Positions 24,668 to 33,024 of a stretch of 64,000 nucleotides of DNA are shown piece by piece. The position numbers and the translations under genes are program-made. The notes below the pieces were generated by a model that saw only the letters and a program-made list of their open reading frames with translations, was not told the origin of the DNA and ran no database searches. Source of the DNA: an uncultured bacterium (GTDB lineage: Bacteria > Atribacterota > Atribacteria > Atribacterales > Caldatribacteriaceae); the NCBI GenBank assembly GCA_937139415.1, contig CAKZPS010000007.1:1-64000 (forward strand), written 5' to 3'. Each line of letters starts with the position of its first letter. Within the stretch, counting starts at the first letter, position 1.

Positions 24668-26120
24668 AGTTTTTCGGCTTTGAGAAAAGGAGCGTTAGAT
24701 ACTCCTGATGGAGGGTGGGGGGAAGAAGGAGAGCGAAGAAGACAAAGAGGAGAGTGGAGATGAGTAGAGTCACTACCCCCGGCCAAAGCCCCATCGGCTT
24801 ATAGTTGAAAAGCTGTAAGAAGAGAGAGGTCAGTGCTCCACCGATGATACTCGCCAGTGCCCCTTGGCTATTCCCTCGTTTCCAGAATACTGCTCCGATG
24901 AGCGAAGGAACGAGAGCGATGAGTCCTGCAGATGAAGCTACCGAAAGGAGAGCGATGAGGTTGAGCCTCTGCAGGGCGAAAACGAAAATGGCTACTCCTA
25001 AGAGAGGAATGAGAACAAGACGGGTGAGTCTCAGTTTGCGGGTTTCTTCGATGGTGGGAGGGAGGATATCCCGTGCGAACATTGCCGAGAGGGTAAGGAG
25101 AATGGAGTCGATGGTGGAAATGGCGGCGGAGAGGACACCTAAAGCGGTGAAGAGGACTACCCACGTGGGGAGAGGAAAGCGGACAAGGATCGTGGGAGTA
25201 GCAAGGTCAGGATTAGAGAGACCGGGTACAAGACAGAGTGCCGAGAACCCTAACATGATGGTGATGAACGTGTAGAGGAGACCGTAGAAGAGGAAGCCGG
25301 TGAGCGTCTTTCGCATTTCCTGAAGCGACTGGGGTACGAAGAGTCGTTGCACCACCTGGGGGTTGGAGATGCTGAAGAAAAACCAGGGCAGAGAGAGTCC
25401 CAAAAAGGTGTGAAAGCGGAAAAACCCCGTTCCTGGAACAGCGAGCCATTGGGGGTAGGTGACCTCTAGGGTCCGGAAGAGACCCCCCCATCCTCCCAAG
25501 AATCGATTGATCAGGATGAGGAGCAAAGTCACTGCGCTCACCATCATGATTCCCGCCTGCAAGCTATCGGTGACCGCCACGGAACGGAGTCCGGCGATTT
25601 CTACCCAGAGGAAACTCAAAATCACCGCGATGAGAAGTCCTGAGAAGTAGCCGATTTTCCCTTGTGAAAGGGTTTCAAGGAGGTATCCGATACCGGTTAA
25701 TTGCGCCGAGGAATAGGGAATGAGGAAGAAAAGGGCGCTCAGGGTGTAAGCTATTCCCACCCATCGGTTGCGGTAGCGGATAGTGAGAATTTCAGCGGGG
25801 CTCACGCAGTGGTAGTGTTTACTCAGGGTAAGAAGACGAGGACCGAGCAAGACCGCCCAGACGAGTCCGGAGAGATAGATGAGCTCAAAACCTAAGGCTC
25901 CTACGCCACCACGGTAGGTTAACCCTGCCAACCCGAGCATCATGAAAGCACTGTAAGTAGTAGCACCGTAGGAGAGGGAAGCGGTAAGCCAATGGAGCTT
26001 GCGATTGGCTAAAAAGTAGTCGGCCAGGCTATAACGGAGCCCCTTTTTGGAAAAGAAGGCAAAAGCGCTCCCCCACAGCGCGTAGATGAGGAGAACGACC
26101 GCGATGAGATTAACATTCAT
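24654..26120 (-). CDS. sodium:solute symporter family protein
   Basis: A 488-residue polytopic inner-membrane protein of the SSS family with about 13 predicted hydrophobic segments. Recognisable features are the N-terminal YFLANRKLHWLTASLSYGATTYSAFMMLG (helix 2 region) and the SAAISTIDSILLTLSAMFARDI segment near residue 318, which in this family contributes to the sodium site. The solute is not predictable. An 11-bp overlap joins it to a tiny upstream membrane gene. Its 3' end overlaps pcm by 14 bp. Confidence 0.88.
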   Translation of the reverse strand: MNVNLIAVVLLIYALWGSAFAFFSKKGLRYSLADYFLANRKLHWLTASLSYGATTYSAFMMLGLAGLTYRGGVGALGFELIYLSGLVWAVLLGPRLLTLSKHYHCVSPAEILTIRYRNRWVGIAYTLSALFFLIPYSSAQLTGIGYLLETLSQGKIGYFSGLLIAVILSFLWVEIAGLRSVAVTDSLQAGIMMVSAVTLLLILINRFLGGWGGLFRTLEVTYPQWLAVPGTGFFRFHTFLGLSLPWFFFSISNPQVVQRLFVPQSLQEMRKTLTGFLFYGLLYTFITIMLGFSALCLVPGLSNPDLATPTILVRFPLPTWVVLFTALGVLSAAISTIDSILLTLSAMFARDILPPTIEETRKLRLTRLVLIPLLGVAIFVFALQRLNLIALLSVASSAGLIALVPSLIGAVFWKRGNSQGALASIIGGALTSLFLQLFNYKPMGLWPGVVTLLISTLLFVFFALLLPPTLHQEYLTLLFSKPKNSNPR

Positions 26121-26277
26121 CGGACCATCTCCCCATCATACGGAGGAGAAGAAAGAGCGCTACACCCCCAAACGCCATCCAAAAGAAGAAACTCCCCCAC
26201 ATGCGGTAGATAGAGGAGAGGAGGGTAAAAGGAACGAGATAGGCAAGGAATACGAGTAGGAAATATGTGTAAAGCAA
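26110..26277 (-). CDS. small two-helix membrane protein coupled to the symporter
   Basis: A 55-residue frame starting TTG 26277, with a GGGAGGT ribosome site 7 nt upstream, and ending TAA 26110, overlapping the symporter ATG by 11 nt. The product (starts MLYTYFLLVFLAYLVPF, ends GRWSDEC) has two hydrophobic stretches of about 18 residues joined by a short RMWG turn. Small two-helix proteins of this type (for example DUF3311-like) often precede SSS symporter genes, so an accessory role is likely. Assignment rests on position, ribosome site and hydrophobicity. Confidence 0.7.
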   Translation of the reverse strand: MLYTYFLLVFLAYLVPFTLLSSIYRMWGSFFFWMAFGGVALFLLLRMMGRWSDEC

Positions 26278-26345
26278 CGACTTACCTCCCTTTTTCTTTT
26301 GTTACAATGTAGCAGAAAGCTCTATCCAAGTCAAAGGAGGTGGGT

Positions 26346-26870
26346 ATGGTGGAAGCATTATTGGTGATCGATATGTTGAACGATTTTGTCCATCCTGAAG
26401 GGGTACTCTTTGTCGGGAAGCAGGTTGAAGGGGTGATTCACTTCATCGGGGAGCTATTGGAGAGGAAACGCACTGCAGGAGTACCGATCTTCTACATCTG
26501 TGATGCTCATCGTCCCGACGATCGAGAGTTTGCTCTCTTCCCTCCCCACTGTGTGGAGGGCAGCTGGGGGAGCAAGGTGATCGCGGAACTCGCCCCTCAT
26601 AAGGAAGATATCATCATCTCGAAACGTCGCTTCAGTGCTTTCTTTGGCACTCCTTTGGACCTCTTTCTGCGGGAAATGGGCATTACTACCTTGGAACTCG
26701 TGGGAGTGTGTACCAACATTTGTGTTCTCTACACCTGTGCCTGTGCACGGATGAATAATTACCTGGTCAGAGTGTATCGGGAAGGAGTGACCTCTTTCGA
26801 TTTAGAGGCACATGCTTGGGCGCTTCGGGAAATGACGAACACCCTGCGCGCCGAGGTGATTGAAGAGTGA
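26346..26870 (+). CDS. isochorismatase/nicotinamidase-like cysteine hydrolase
   Basis: A 174-residue member of the isochorismatase-like fold. The catalytic triad is visible: Asp in LLVIDMLNDF near residue 9, Lys in IISKRRFSAF near 95, Cys in LVGVCTNICV near 123. YICDAHRPDDREF resembles the metal-binding stretch of nicotinamidases, so amide hydrolysis of nicotinamide or a similar compound is plausible. AAAGGAGG ends 5 nt before ATG 26346, rejecting GTG 26340. It overlaps the formiminotransferase gene by 4 nt. Confidence 0.85.
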   Translation: MVEALLVIDMLNDFVHPEGVLFVGKQVEGVIHFIGELLERKRTAGVPIFYICDAHRPDDREFALFPPHCVEGSWGSKVIAELAPHKEDIIISKRRFSAFFGTPLDLFLREMGITTLELVGVCTNICVLYTCACARMNNYLVRVYREGVTSFDLEAHAWALREMTNTLRAEVIEE

Positions 26871-27781
26871 AGGAGATCATTCAGAGTGCCATTAATATCA
26901 GTACTTCACATCCGGAGGTGGTGGAGAAGATCGTAGTCTCTCTCCGTTCCCTTCCGGGAGTTTTGCTCGCCGACACCTCAAGTGACGTAGATCACAATCG
27001 TACCGTGGTGACCCTCTTAGGGAACGGGGAGGGTTTAGAGAGAGCGGTCATAGAAATTTTCCGCGTCGCGGAGAGCGATATCGATATCTCCCAACATCGG
27101 GGGGAACATCCCCGTATTGGGGCGGTGGATGTGATTCCCTTTACTCCCTGGCAAGGTGTGGACATGGAGGGATGCAAAAAACTTGCCTGGCGGGTGGGAG
27201 AGAGGGTTGCCCAACTCTTCGAGGTGCCGGTCTACTTCTACGCCGAAGCAGCCCGGGTGCCGGCGCATCGTCACCTCTCTTTTTTACGCCGTGGGGGATA
27301 TGAACTCTTGCGCTATGAAATATGGAGAGTGCCGGAACGTCACCCCGACCTTGGTCCTGCCCGGGTTCACCCTACCTTGGGGGCGGTAGCTATTGGGGCC
27401 CGTCCTCCTCTCCTTGCCTTCAACGTGAATTTGGATACCCCTCACCTCCACGTTGCCCAGACCATTGCCAAAAAGCTCCAGGGAGAGGAAAGCGCCTTAC
27501 GTTACGTGCGGGCAATCGCCGTGTCTTTGAGGAGTCGAGGATACACTCAAGTCGCCATGAATATCCTCGACTTTCGTAAGAACAGTTTACTGCAAGTGTT
27601 TGAGTTTGTGAAATTAGAAGCGCAGCGTTTTGGGGTGAGAGTACGGGGGGCGGAGATCATCGGTCTTGTCCCGGTAGAGGCACTCCTTGAAGTAGTAGGG
27701 ATTTCCCTTGCCATTCCCCATTTCTCACCCAACCAGGTGTTGGAATATCACCTCGCTTGGGAAGGAGAAAAAATTTTTTGA
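26867..27781 (+). CDS. ftcD: glutamate formimidoyltransferase
   Basis: Transfers the formimino group between formiminoglutamate and tetrahydrofolate. HRTVVTLLG near residue 44, ISQHRGEHPRIGAVDVIPFTPW near 75 and the C-terminal domain (GAVAIGARPPLLAFNVNLDT near 174) are characteristic. At 304 residues it is the transferase domain alone, without cyclodeaminase. No other histidine-degradation gene is nearby. Lone formiminotransferases are known to substitute for 5-formyl-THF cycloligase, a plausible role here. GTG start, 4-nt overlap with the hydrolase. Confidence 0.9.
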   Translation: MKEIIQSAINISTSHPEVVEKIVVSLRSLPGVLLADTSSDVDHNRTVVTLLGNGEGLERAVIEIFRVAESDIDISQHRGEHPRIGAVDVIPFTPWQGVDMEGCKKLAWRVGERVAQLFEVPVYFYAEAARVPAHRHLSFLRRGGYELLRYEIWRVPERHPDLGPARVHPTLGAVAIGARPPLLAFNVNLDTPHLHVAQTIAKKLQGEESALRYVRAIAVSLRSRGYTQVAMNILDFRKNSLLQVFEFVKLEAQRFGVRVRGAEIIGLVPVEALLEVVGISLAIPHFSPNQVLEYHLAWEGEKIF

Positions 27782-27799
27782 CCCTTTTTGACTAAATAC

Positions 27800-27828
27800 T
27801 TGACAATTTGACTTTACCTGATTATAAT
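27800..27828 (+). promoter_or_regulatory. perfect sigma70 promoter of hsp20
   Basis: TTGACA at 27800-27805, 17-nt spacer, TATAAT at 27823-27828: a full consensus. No CIRCE-type inverted repeat is seen around it, so HrcA control is not supported. Confidence 0.85.
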
Positions 27829-27868
27829 GGAAGCGAAAAATAGAAAAGAGTGAAGGGAGGAACGAAAG

Positions 27869-28357
27869 ATGGCCAGAAGAGACGTTCCGGTACGGAGAGA
27901 AGAGCGGGCCATTAGCCCTATAAGGCGCCTTTGGGATCTCTTCGATTTGCGAAGCGACTTGGACGAACTCTTTGATGAGCTCATGGAGACTCCTTTCTTG
28001 ACTCGACCTTTATGGAGTAGCGGTTTTCCACCGGTAGATGTGGCTGAAACGGAGAACGAAGTGGTGGTAAAAGCCGAAATCCCAGGAATAGATCCGAAGA
28101 ACTTAGAAGTTCACGTCACCGATGAGAACGTAGATATCAAAGGTGAAGTAAAGGACGAATGGGAAGAAAAGGGAGTTGGTTACTGCCGTCGTGAACGCTA
28201 CGCGGGAGCCTTCTCGCGGAGCATCGCTTTGCCCGCTCGGGTGAAGCAGGAAGAGGTGAAGGCTCAGTACAAAGACGGTATTTTAACCATTACCCTGCCC
28301 AAAGTTGAGCCGAGCAAACCTAAAACCAAAAAGGTAGAGATTGAAGTAGCGCAATGA
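27869..28357 (+). CDS. hsp20: Hsp20/alpha-crystallin small heat shock protein
   Basis: An ATP-independent holdase chaperone. The alpha-crystallin domain runs from about residue 52 (PPVDVAETENEVVVKAEIPGI) to the conserved A-x-x-x-n-G-v-L motif AQYKDGILTITLPK near 132, followed by the short C-terminal tail. Length 162 is typical. It has its own consensus promoter and terminator, so it is a single-gene unit. The ribosome site is GGGAGGAACG. Confidence 0.95.
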   Translation: MARRDVPVRREERAISPIRRLWDLFDLRSDLDELFDELMETPFLTRPLWSSGFPPVDVAETENEVVVKAEIPGIDPKNLEVHVTDENVDIKGEVKDEWEEKGVGYCRRERYAGAFSRSIALPARVKQEEVKAQYKDGILTITLPKVEPSKPKTKKVEIEVAQ

Positions 28358-28390
28358 GAAAGCGCCGGGGTAACCCGGCGCTTTCTCATT
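28353..28390 (+). terminator. terminator of hsp20
   Basis: A 17-bp perfect G+C-rich stem with a four-base GTAA loop overlaps the hsp20 stop codon. The T tract is interrupted (CTTTCTCATT lies in the stem), but the hairpin is very stable. Confidence 0.75.
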
Positions 28391-28514
28391 GAGGGCCATT
28401 TCCTGAACGTTTTCCCTCCGAAAATGAATTAATGTAGTTTTCTTCCCCCTCTCTCGACATGGAAAGTCAAAAGAGGAAGCATCCATTTTTTCGCAAGACT
28501 TGAAAGAAAAAGAC

Positions 28515-28543
28515 TTGTCAAAAATGCCCGAAGTGGTTAAAAT
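28515..28543 (+). promoter_or_regulatory. promoter of the tRNA cluster
   Basis: TTGTCA at 28515-28520, 17-nt spacer, TAAAAT at 28538-28543, ending 15 nt before the first tRNA. Confidence 0.75.
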
Positions 28544-28558
28544 GGAAAATGCACATGC

Positions 28559-28637
28559 GGGGTCGTGGTGTAGCCTGGCCTAACACGTCAGCCTGTCACG
28601 TTGAAGACCGCGGGTTCAAATCCCGTCGACCCCGCCA
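28559..28637 (+). tRNA. tRNA-Asp (GTC)
   Basis: Acceptor GGGGTCG pairs with CGACCCC; the anticodon stem TCAGC/GTTGA carries loop CTGTCAC (anticodon GTC); the T arm has TTCAAAT. Discriminator is G and CCA is encoded at 28635-28637. Confidence 0.95.
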
Positions 28638-28643
28638 GTGGTT

Positions 28644-28719
28644 GCCGAGATAGCTCAGGAGGTAGAGCGAAGGACTGAAAATCCTTGCGTCCCCAGTTCG
28701 ACTCTGGGTCTCGGCACCA
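28644..28719 (+). tRNA. tRNA-Phe (GAA)
   Basis: Acceptor GCCGAGA/TCTCGGC, anticodon stem AAGGA/TCCTT with loop CTGAAAA (anticodon GAA), T loop TTCGACT, discriminator A, encoded CCA at 28717-28719. Confidence 0.96.
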
Positions 28720-28726
28720 TGCGCGA

Positions 28727-28801
28727 GCGGAAGTAGCTCAGGGGTAGAGCATCACCTTGCCAAGGTGGTGGCCGCGGGTTCAAATCCCGTCTTCCGCTCC
28801 A
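28727..28801 (+). tRNA. tRNA-Gly (GCC)
   Basis: Acceptor GCGGAAG/CTTCCGC, anticodon loop TTGCCAA (GCC), T loop TTCAAAT, discriminator T, encoded CCA ending at 28801. Confidence 0.96.
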
Positions 28802-28812
28802 GTAAAAAATCT

Positions 28813-28888
28813 GGCGGCATAGCCAAGCGGCAAAGGCAGAGGACTGCAAATCCTTCATTCCCCGGTTCAAGTCCGGGTGCCGCCTCCA
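28813..28888 (+). tRNA. tRNA-Cys (GCA)
   Basis: Acceptor GGCGGCA/TGCCGCC, anticodon loop CTGCAAA (GCA), T loop TTCAAGT, discriminator T as expected for Cys, encoded CCA at 28886-28888. Confidence 0.96.
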
Positions 28889-28904
28889 GGGTGGAAATGA
28901 GTGT

Positions 28905-28979
28905 GGGCGGCTAGTTCAGAGGGAGAACGCTTCCTTGACGCGGAAGAGGCCACTGGTTCAAGTCCAGTGTCGCCCACCA
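28905..28979 (+). tRNA. tRNA-Val (GAC)
   Basis: Acceptor GGGCGGC/GTCGCCC, anticodon stem CTTCC/GGAAG with loop TTGACGC (GAC), T loop TTCAAGT, discriminator A, encoded CCA at 28977-28979. Last of five tRNAs in the same transcript. Confidence 0.94.
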
Positions 28980-28993
28980 TTTGAGTGTGATCA

Positions 28994-29022
28994 GGCGCCA
29001 TCCTTAGGGAATGGCGCTTTTT
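28994..29022 (+). terminator. terminator after the tRNA cluster
   Basis: GGCGCCATCC, loop TTAG, then GGaATGGCGC followed by T5. It lies 33 nt before thrS, so thrS depends on read-through or an unseen promoter. Confidence 0.75.
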
Positions 29023-29054
29023 CTATTTGGTTTCTTTTTTGAGGAGGAAGAAAT

Positions 29055-30881
29055 ATGAGTAAGACCCAAAGAGCGATTGCTGCGGTGACCCAAGAAGGAC
29101 GGGTGGTAGATCTCAAGCTGGCAACTCAGAATGGAGAAGTGAAGGATTATCTCTATTTCGACGATAAGCGGGGGAGAGAAATTTACTGGCATAGCACCTC
29201 CCACATCATGGCGCAAGCGGTTAAACGCTTGTTCCCTCATGTTCGTTTGGCCATCGGTCCGGCCATTGAAGAAGGTTTTTACTACGATTTCGATCTCCCC
29301 GAGTCGATCCGGGAGGAAGATCTCCCCCGAATCGAGGAAGAGATGCGCCGCATCATCGCCGAAAATATCCCTTTTGAACGCTTAGAGGTGTCCCTCCAAG
29401 AGGCGGAGGAGATTTTCACCCATCGGGGAGAGACTTATAAACTCGAGATTCTCAAGGAGTTGAGCGATACCAAGGTCAGTCTCTATCGTCAAGGGGAGTT
29501 CATCGATCTCTGTCGAGGTCCGCATCTTCCCTCAACTGGGGAAGTGGTGGCCTTTAAGCTCTTGAGTGTTTCCGGGGCGTATTGGCGGGGAAAGCAGGGA
29601 AACCCCATGTTGCAGAGAATTTATGGAATCTCTTTCGATAGCGAGGAGAAACTCAAGGCGTACCTGGAGAGGTTAGAAGAAGCTAAAAGAAGAGACCATC
29701 GTAAATTGGGAAGAGATTTGGACCTTTTCAGCCTCCATGAAGAAGGGCCCGGTTTTCCCTTCTTCCACCCCAAGGGAATGGTGGTGATCAATACTCTCTT
29801 AGACCTATGGCGCCAGGAACACCTCCGCCGAGGGTACCAGGAGATTCGTACTCCCATCATCTTAGAGAAGAGCCTGTGGGAACGGTCCGGTCATTGGGAC
29901 CACTATCGCGAGAATATGTACTTCACCCAGATCGATGAACGGGAATTCGCCATCAAACCCATGAATTGCCCCGGGGGAATTCTCGTGTTTCAGAGTCGTT
30001 TGCGGAGCTATCGCGAGCTCCCTTTACGCATGGCCGAACTCGGTTTAGTCCATCGTCATGAATTGTCGGGGGTGTTGCACGGGCTGATGCGGGTACGCTG
30101 CTTTACCCAGGATGACGCCCATATCTACATGGAGCCCAAACATATTCGCGAGGAAATTATCGGGGTGATCGATCTCGCCACCTACTTTTACCAACTTTTC
30201 GCTTTTCGCTGCGAGGTGGAATTGAGTACCCGCCCGGAAAAATCCATCGGTTCAGACGAAATGTGGCATACCGCAACTTCCGCCTTACAAGAAGCCTTAG
30301 AAGAGTTACGCATCCCCTATACCGTGAACGAGGGCGAGGGTGCATTTTACGGTCCCAAAATCGATTTCCATCTCCGCGACTGCTTAGGTCGGAGATGGCA
30401 ATGTGGGACGATTCAACTCGATTTCGCCATGCCGGAGAAGTTTGACCTCTCCTATATCGGTGAGGATGGTGGAAAACATCGACCGGTTATGCTCCATCGT
30501 ACCATTTTGGGGAGTATCGAGCGTTTCCTCGGTATTTTGATTGAGCACTTCGCCGGAGCTTTCCCTCTGTGGTTGGCACCAGTGCAGGTGGTGATCCTGC
30601 CGGTAGCAGAAAGACACATGACCTACGCCCGGGAACTCCGCGACCTCTTGGGGAAAGAGGGGGTGCGGGTAGAATGTAACGAAGAGCAAGCGACCGTGGG
30701 GGCGAAAATCCGCAAGGCGGAACTTGAGAAAGTTCCCTATCTTCTCATCGTCGGGGATCGCGAGGTCGAGGCGAAAACAGTGAGTGTGCGTAAGAGGAAG
30801 AAGGGCGATTTAGGCACGTTTGAGCTCGCTTCATTTTTGGCCCTTCTCAAGCGGGAAATTGCCGAACGGGTGATCTTTTAA
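29055..30881 (+). CDS. thrS: threonyl-tRNA synthetase, short N-terminus
   Basis: Charges tRNA-Thr. The editing domain has HSTSHIMAQAVKRLFP near residue 47 (H-x-x-x-H) and the DLCRGPHLPSTG region near 155. The class II core has KPMNCPGGILVFQ near 301, RHELSGVLHGLMRVRCFTQDD near 336 and the anticodon-binding domain after about 500. At 608 residues it is some 30 short: only the last part of the TGS domain (AIAAVTQEGRVVDLKLA) remains. GAGGAGGAAG before ATG 29055 shows this is the real start. The methyltransferase GTG follows directly. Confidence 0.95.
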   Translation: MSKTQRAIAAVTQEGRVVDLKLATQNGEVKDYLYFDDKRGREIYWHSTSHIMAQAVKRLFPHVRLAIGPAIEEGFYYDFDLPESIREEDLPRIEEEMRRIIAENIPFERLEVSLQEAEEIFTHRGETYKLEILKELSDTKVSLYRQGEFIDLCRGPHLPSTGEVVAFKLLSVSGAYWRGKQGNPMLQRIYGISFDSEEKLKAYLERLEEAKRRDHRKLGRDLDLFSLHEEGPGFPFFHPKGMVVINTLLDLWRQEHLRRGYQEIRTPIILEKSLWERSGHWDHYRENMYFTQIDEREFAIKPMNCPGGILVFQSRLRSYRELPLRMAELGLVHRHELSGVLHGLMRVRCFTQDDAHIYMEPKHIREEIIGVIDLATYFYQLFAFRCEVELSTRPEKSIGSDEMWHTATSALQEALEELRIPYTVNEGEGAFYGPKIDFHLRDCLGRRWQCGTIQLDFAMPEKFDLSYIGEDGGKHRPVMLHRTILGSIERFLGILIEHFAGAFPLWLAPVQVVILPVAERHMTYARELRDLLGKEGVRVECNEEQATVGAKIRKAELEKVPYLLIVGDREVEAKTVSVRKRKKGDLGTFELASFLALLKREIAERVIF

Positions 30882-31769
30882 GTGGAATACGCAAAGATTC
30901 ATCGCCTCTTTTGGAATGCGAAGGCAAAAGACGAGATGCGCCGGGAACGGAACCTGGAGAAGCGCATTCATACCGATTTGGTGTGGAAGGAGATTGAGCC
31001 GTTTATCGCTCCCGGGATCTCCGTCCTCGATGCCGGAGGAGGGTTCGGACGTTACGCCGTACCCTTGGCAGAGAGAGGGTGCCGAGTGGTGTTACTCGAC
31101 TTGTCACCGGCCATGATCAAGCGAGCCAAGGAGTGGGCTTTGCGGGAAGGAGTTTCCTCAGCTATGGAGTTTGTGGTGGGGAAAGTCGAGGACCTCTCCG
31201 CTTTCTCTCACCGCGAATTTGACCTCGTCCTCTCCCTTGACGCACCCGTTTCTTATGCCTATCCAGAAGAGGGTAAGGCACTCCGGGAATTGGCGCGGGT
31301 CACCAGAAAGACCCTCATTTTTTCGGTGGTCAATCGTCTGGGGCAGTTACCGGTAGCGGTCCACATGGAACTCAAGTGGAGGAAGAAACTCCTCCTCGCC
31401 CGGAAATTTTGGCAAGAGGGGAATTGGGACCATCCTTCTCTCTGGGAAAGTATCGAGGAGAAAATCCCTTTCTTGGCCCGCTTTCTCTTCCCCCCTCTTC
31501 ACGCTTTCACTCCGCAGGAGATTGCCGATTTGGTGATTGCCAATGGTTTACGTCTCAAGAGAATGGCAGCGACCGGTACCCTTGCCCGTCTCCTCCCTCC
31601 CCGAACTCTGCGCAAAATTGTGCGTGATCCTGAGCTGTACCGAGAGTTTGTGCATCTCTCCCTCCTCTACGATGCCCAGATTGAAGTTTTAGGGGTGGGG
31701 TGTAAGGTGGCTTCAGGACTTTTAGTCGTTGCCGAAAAGGAGGATGCCCATGGAGTGGAGATGGTTTAA
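30882..31769 (+). CDS. class I SAM-dependent methyltransferase
   Basis: A 295-residue enzyme with SAM motif I VLDAGGGFGRYAVPLAERG near residue 48, an acidic residue after beta 2 (VVLLDLSPAMIKRA near 70) and motif IV FDLVLSLDAPVSYA near 110. The C-terminal half is not recognised; the substrate could be a small molecule, a quinone-like lipid or RNA. GTG start abuts the thrS stop; the 3' end overlaps prmA by 20 nt. Confidence 0.8.
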   Translation: MEYAKIHRLFWNAKAKDEMRRERNLEKRIHTDLVWKEIEPFIAPGISVLDAGGGFGRYAVPLAERGCRVVLLDLSPAMIKRAKEWALREGVSSAMEFVVGKVEDLSAFSHREFDLVLSLDAPVSYAYPEEGKALRELARVTRKTLIFSVVNRLGQLPVAVHMELKWRKKLLLARKFWQEGNWDHPSLWESIEEKIPFLARFLFPPLHAFTPQEIADLVIANGLRLKRMAATGTLARLLPPRTLRKIVRDPELYREFVHLSLLYDAQIEVLGVGCKVASGLLVVAEKEDAHGVEMV

Positions 31770-32553
31770 GGTGACCCTCCGGGTGAGGGAAGGAGCACAA
31801 GAAGCGCTGTGGCTGTGGCTTGCGGAGATGGGTACCCAAGGGGTGTGGGAGGTCGATAGAGAGACTCTGATCGCCTACTTTTCTGAGCCCCTCTCTTCGG
31901 TTCCTCAAGAATTTGCCGCTTCGTGGTGGCAAGAAGAGGAACGCAATGAGCCCTGGGAGACCAAGTGGAAGGAGAGTTTTACGCCTCTTCGCGTAGGTGA
32001 AAACGTAGTGGTCCGTCCTCCCTGGGAGGGGGAGAGTGGGGCTCCCCTCGAGATCGTGATTTACCCTGCCTATGCCTTTGGGACTGGGCAACACCCTACC
32101 ACCTATGGTTGTCTCCTCTTCCTGGACCGATACTTTCAAAGGGGATGGAGTCTCTTCGATGTGGGAACCGGGAGCGGGATTCTGGCGATTTTTGCAGTGA
32201 AAAAAGGAGCAGGAAGGGTGTGTGCCATAGACATCGATCCCTCAGCCATCGAAGAGGTCCATCGTAATATGTCCTTGAACGGGATCGAGAGCTCCTGGAT
32301 CGAATGTTTGGTGGGTGAAATTTCCACCGTCTCCGGTCCTTTCGATTGTGTGGTGGCCAATGTCGGTCCTGCGTTTCACCTGGAACACCTCGGGGGGATG
32401 AAAGCGCTCACCCGTGAAGGTGGCTTCGTTATTCTCTCCGGTTTCGAGGAAGCTGACTTTCCACCGATCAAGAAAAAGATGATGGAGATCGGGCTCATTT
32501 TGGTAGATTCGTATTCTCTCTCTTCGTGGATGACCGTAGTGTGTGAGGTGTGA
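31750..32553 (+). CDS. prmA: ribosomal protein L11 methyltransferase
   Basis: PrmA trimethylates L11. A small N-terminal substrate domain (MEWRWFKVTLRVREGAQEAL) is joined to a SAM domain with PAYAFGTGQHPTTYGCL near residue 102, LFDVGTGSGILAIFAVKKGA near 129 and FDCVVANVGPAFH near 197 (the usual catalytic loop is NI/NV-x). Length 267 is in the family range. The frame opens at 31729, but AAGGAGG at 31736-31742 supports ATG 31750. Confidence 0.9.
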   Translation: MEWRWFKVTLRVREGAQEALWLWLAEMGTQGVWEVDRETLIAYFSEPLSSVPQEFAASWWQEEERNEPWETKWKESFTPLRVGENVVVRPPWEGESGAPLEIVIYPAYAFGTGQHPTTYGCLLFLDRYFQRGWSLFDVGTGSGILAIFAVKKGAGRVCAIDIDPSAIEEVHRNMSLNGIESSWIECLVGEISTVSGPFDCVVANVGPAFHLEHLGGMKALTREGGFVILSGFEEADFPPIKKKMMEIGLILVDSYSLSSWMTVVCEV

Positions 32554-32556
32554 TTG

Positions 32557-32565
32557 TGTTATAGT
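32557..32565 (+). promoter_or_regulatory. extended -10 promoter candidate
   Basis: TGTTATAGT gives an extended -10 (TGnTATAGT) with no clear -35. It sits just after prmA and could start the two small genes downstream. Confidence 0.4.
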
Positions 32566-32610
32566 AGAAAGAGGGAACTTGGGTGTGGAGAGTGGCGAGG
32601 TGAGTTACGG

Positions 32611-33024
32611 TTGAGAGCTGCCTTTGTGTATACCAATAGAGATAAGGGTTTAGTGAAGATGACCCGTTTCATGGTGAGCCTCCTTGAGAAAGCCGGTTGG
32701 ACGGTAAAAGCCATTGAAGTGGAGAATATTACTTCTCCAGTGAACTTTCGTCCTTTCGATCTCGTGTTCGTTGGCTCTCATGTGGTGAGTAGTTGGGGAG
32801 GGAAGATTTCCGGTGAAGTCACCAATTTCCTCCAGGGAGTGAGTGGCATGGAGGGGAAACGTTCCATTGCCTATATTCGTCCGGCGCTTTTTGGAACGGA
32901 TAAGGCCTTGCGGCGATTGATGGCGCAAATGGAATCTTCTGGGGCTTTTGTGGTCGATTTCGAAGCGGTGAGTACCGAGAATGAGGCGAGGAAGCTCATC
33001 GATAGATATCTCGGAAAGGGGTGA
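32611..33024 (+). CDS. flavodoxin-like fold protein
   Basis: A 137-residue protein from TTG 32611 (GAGGTGAG just before it); the frame is open from 32554. The alternating strand/helix pattern and DLVFVGSHVVSSWGGKISGEVTNFL near residue 50 resemble flavodoxins and flavodoxin-domain reductases. The FMN phosphate loop normally S/T-x-T-G-x-T is here YTNRDKGLVK, so classic FMN binding is doubtful. Function unknown. Confidence 0.6.
   Translation: MRAAFVYTNRDKGLVKMTRFMVSLLEKAGWTVKAIEVENITSPVNFRPFDLVFVGSHVVSSWGGKISGEVTNFLQGVSGMEGKRSIAYIRPALFGTDKALRRLMAQMESSGAFVVDFEAVSTENEARKLIDRYLGKG

Noticed and set aside
28655-28870. Minus-strand open frame across the tRNA cluster
   Set aside because: It is the reverse complement of tRNA-Phe, tRNA-Gly and tRNA-Cys, a well-known source of false genes.
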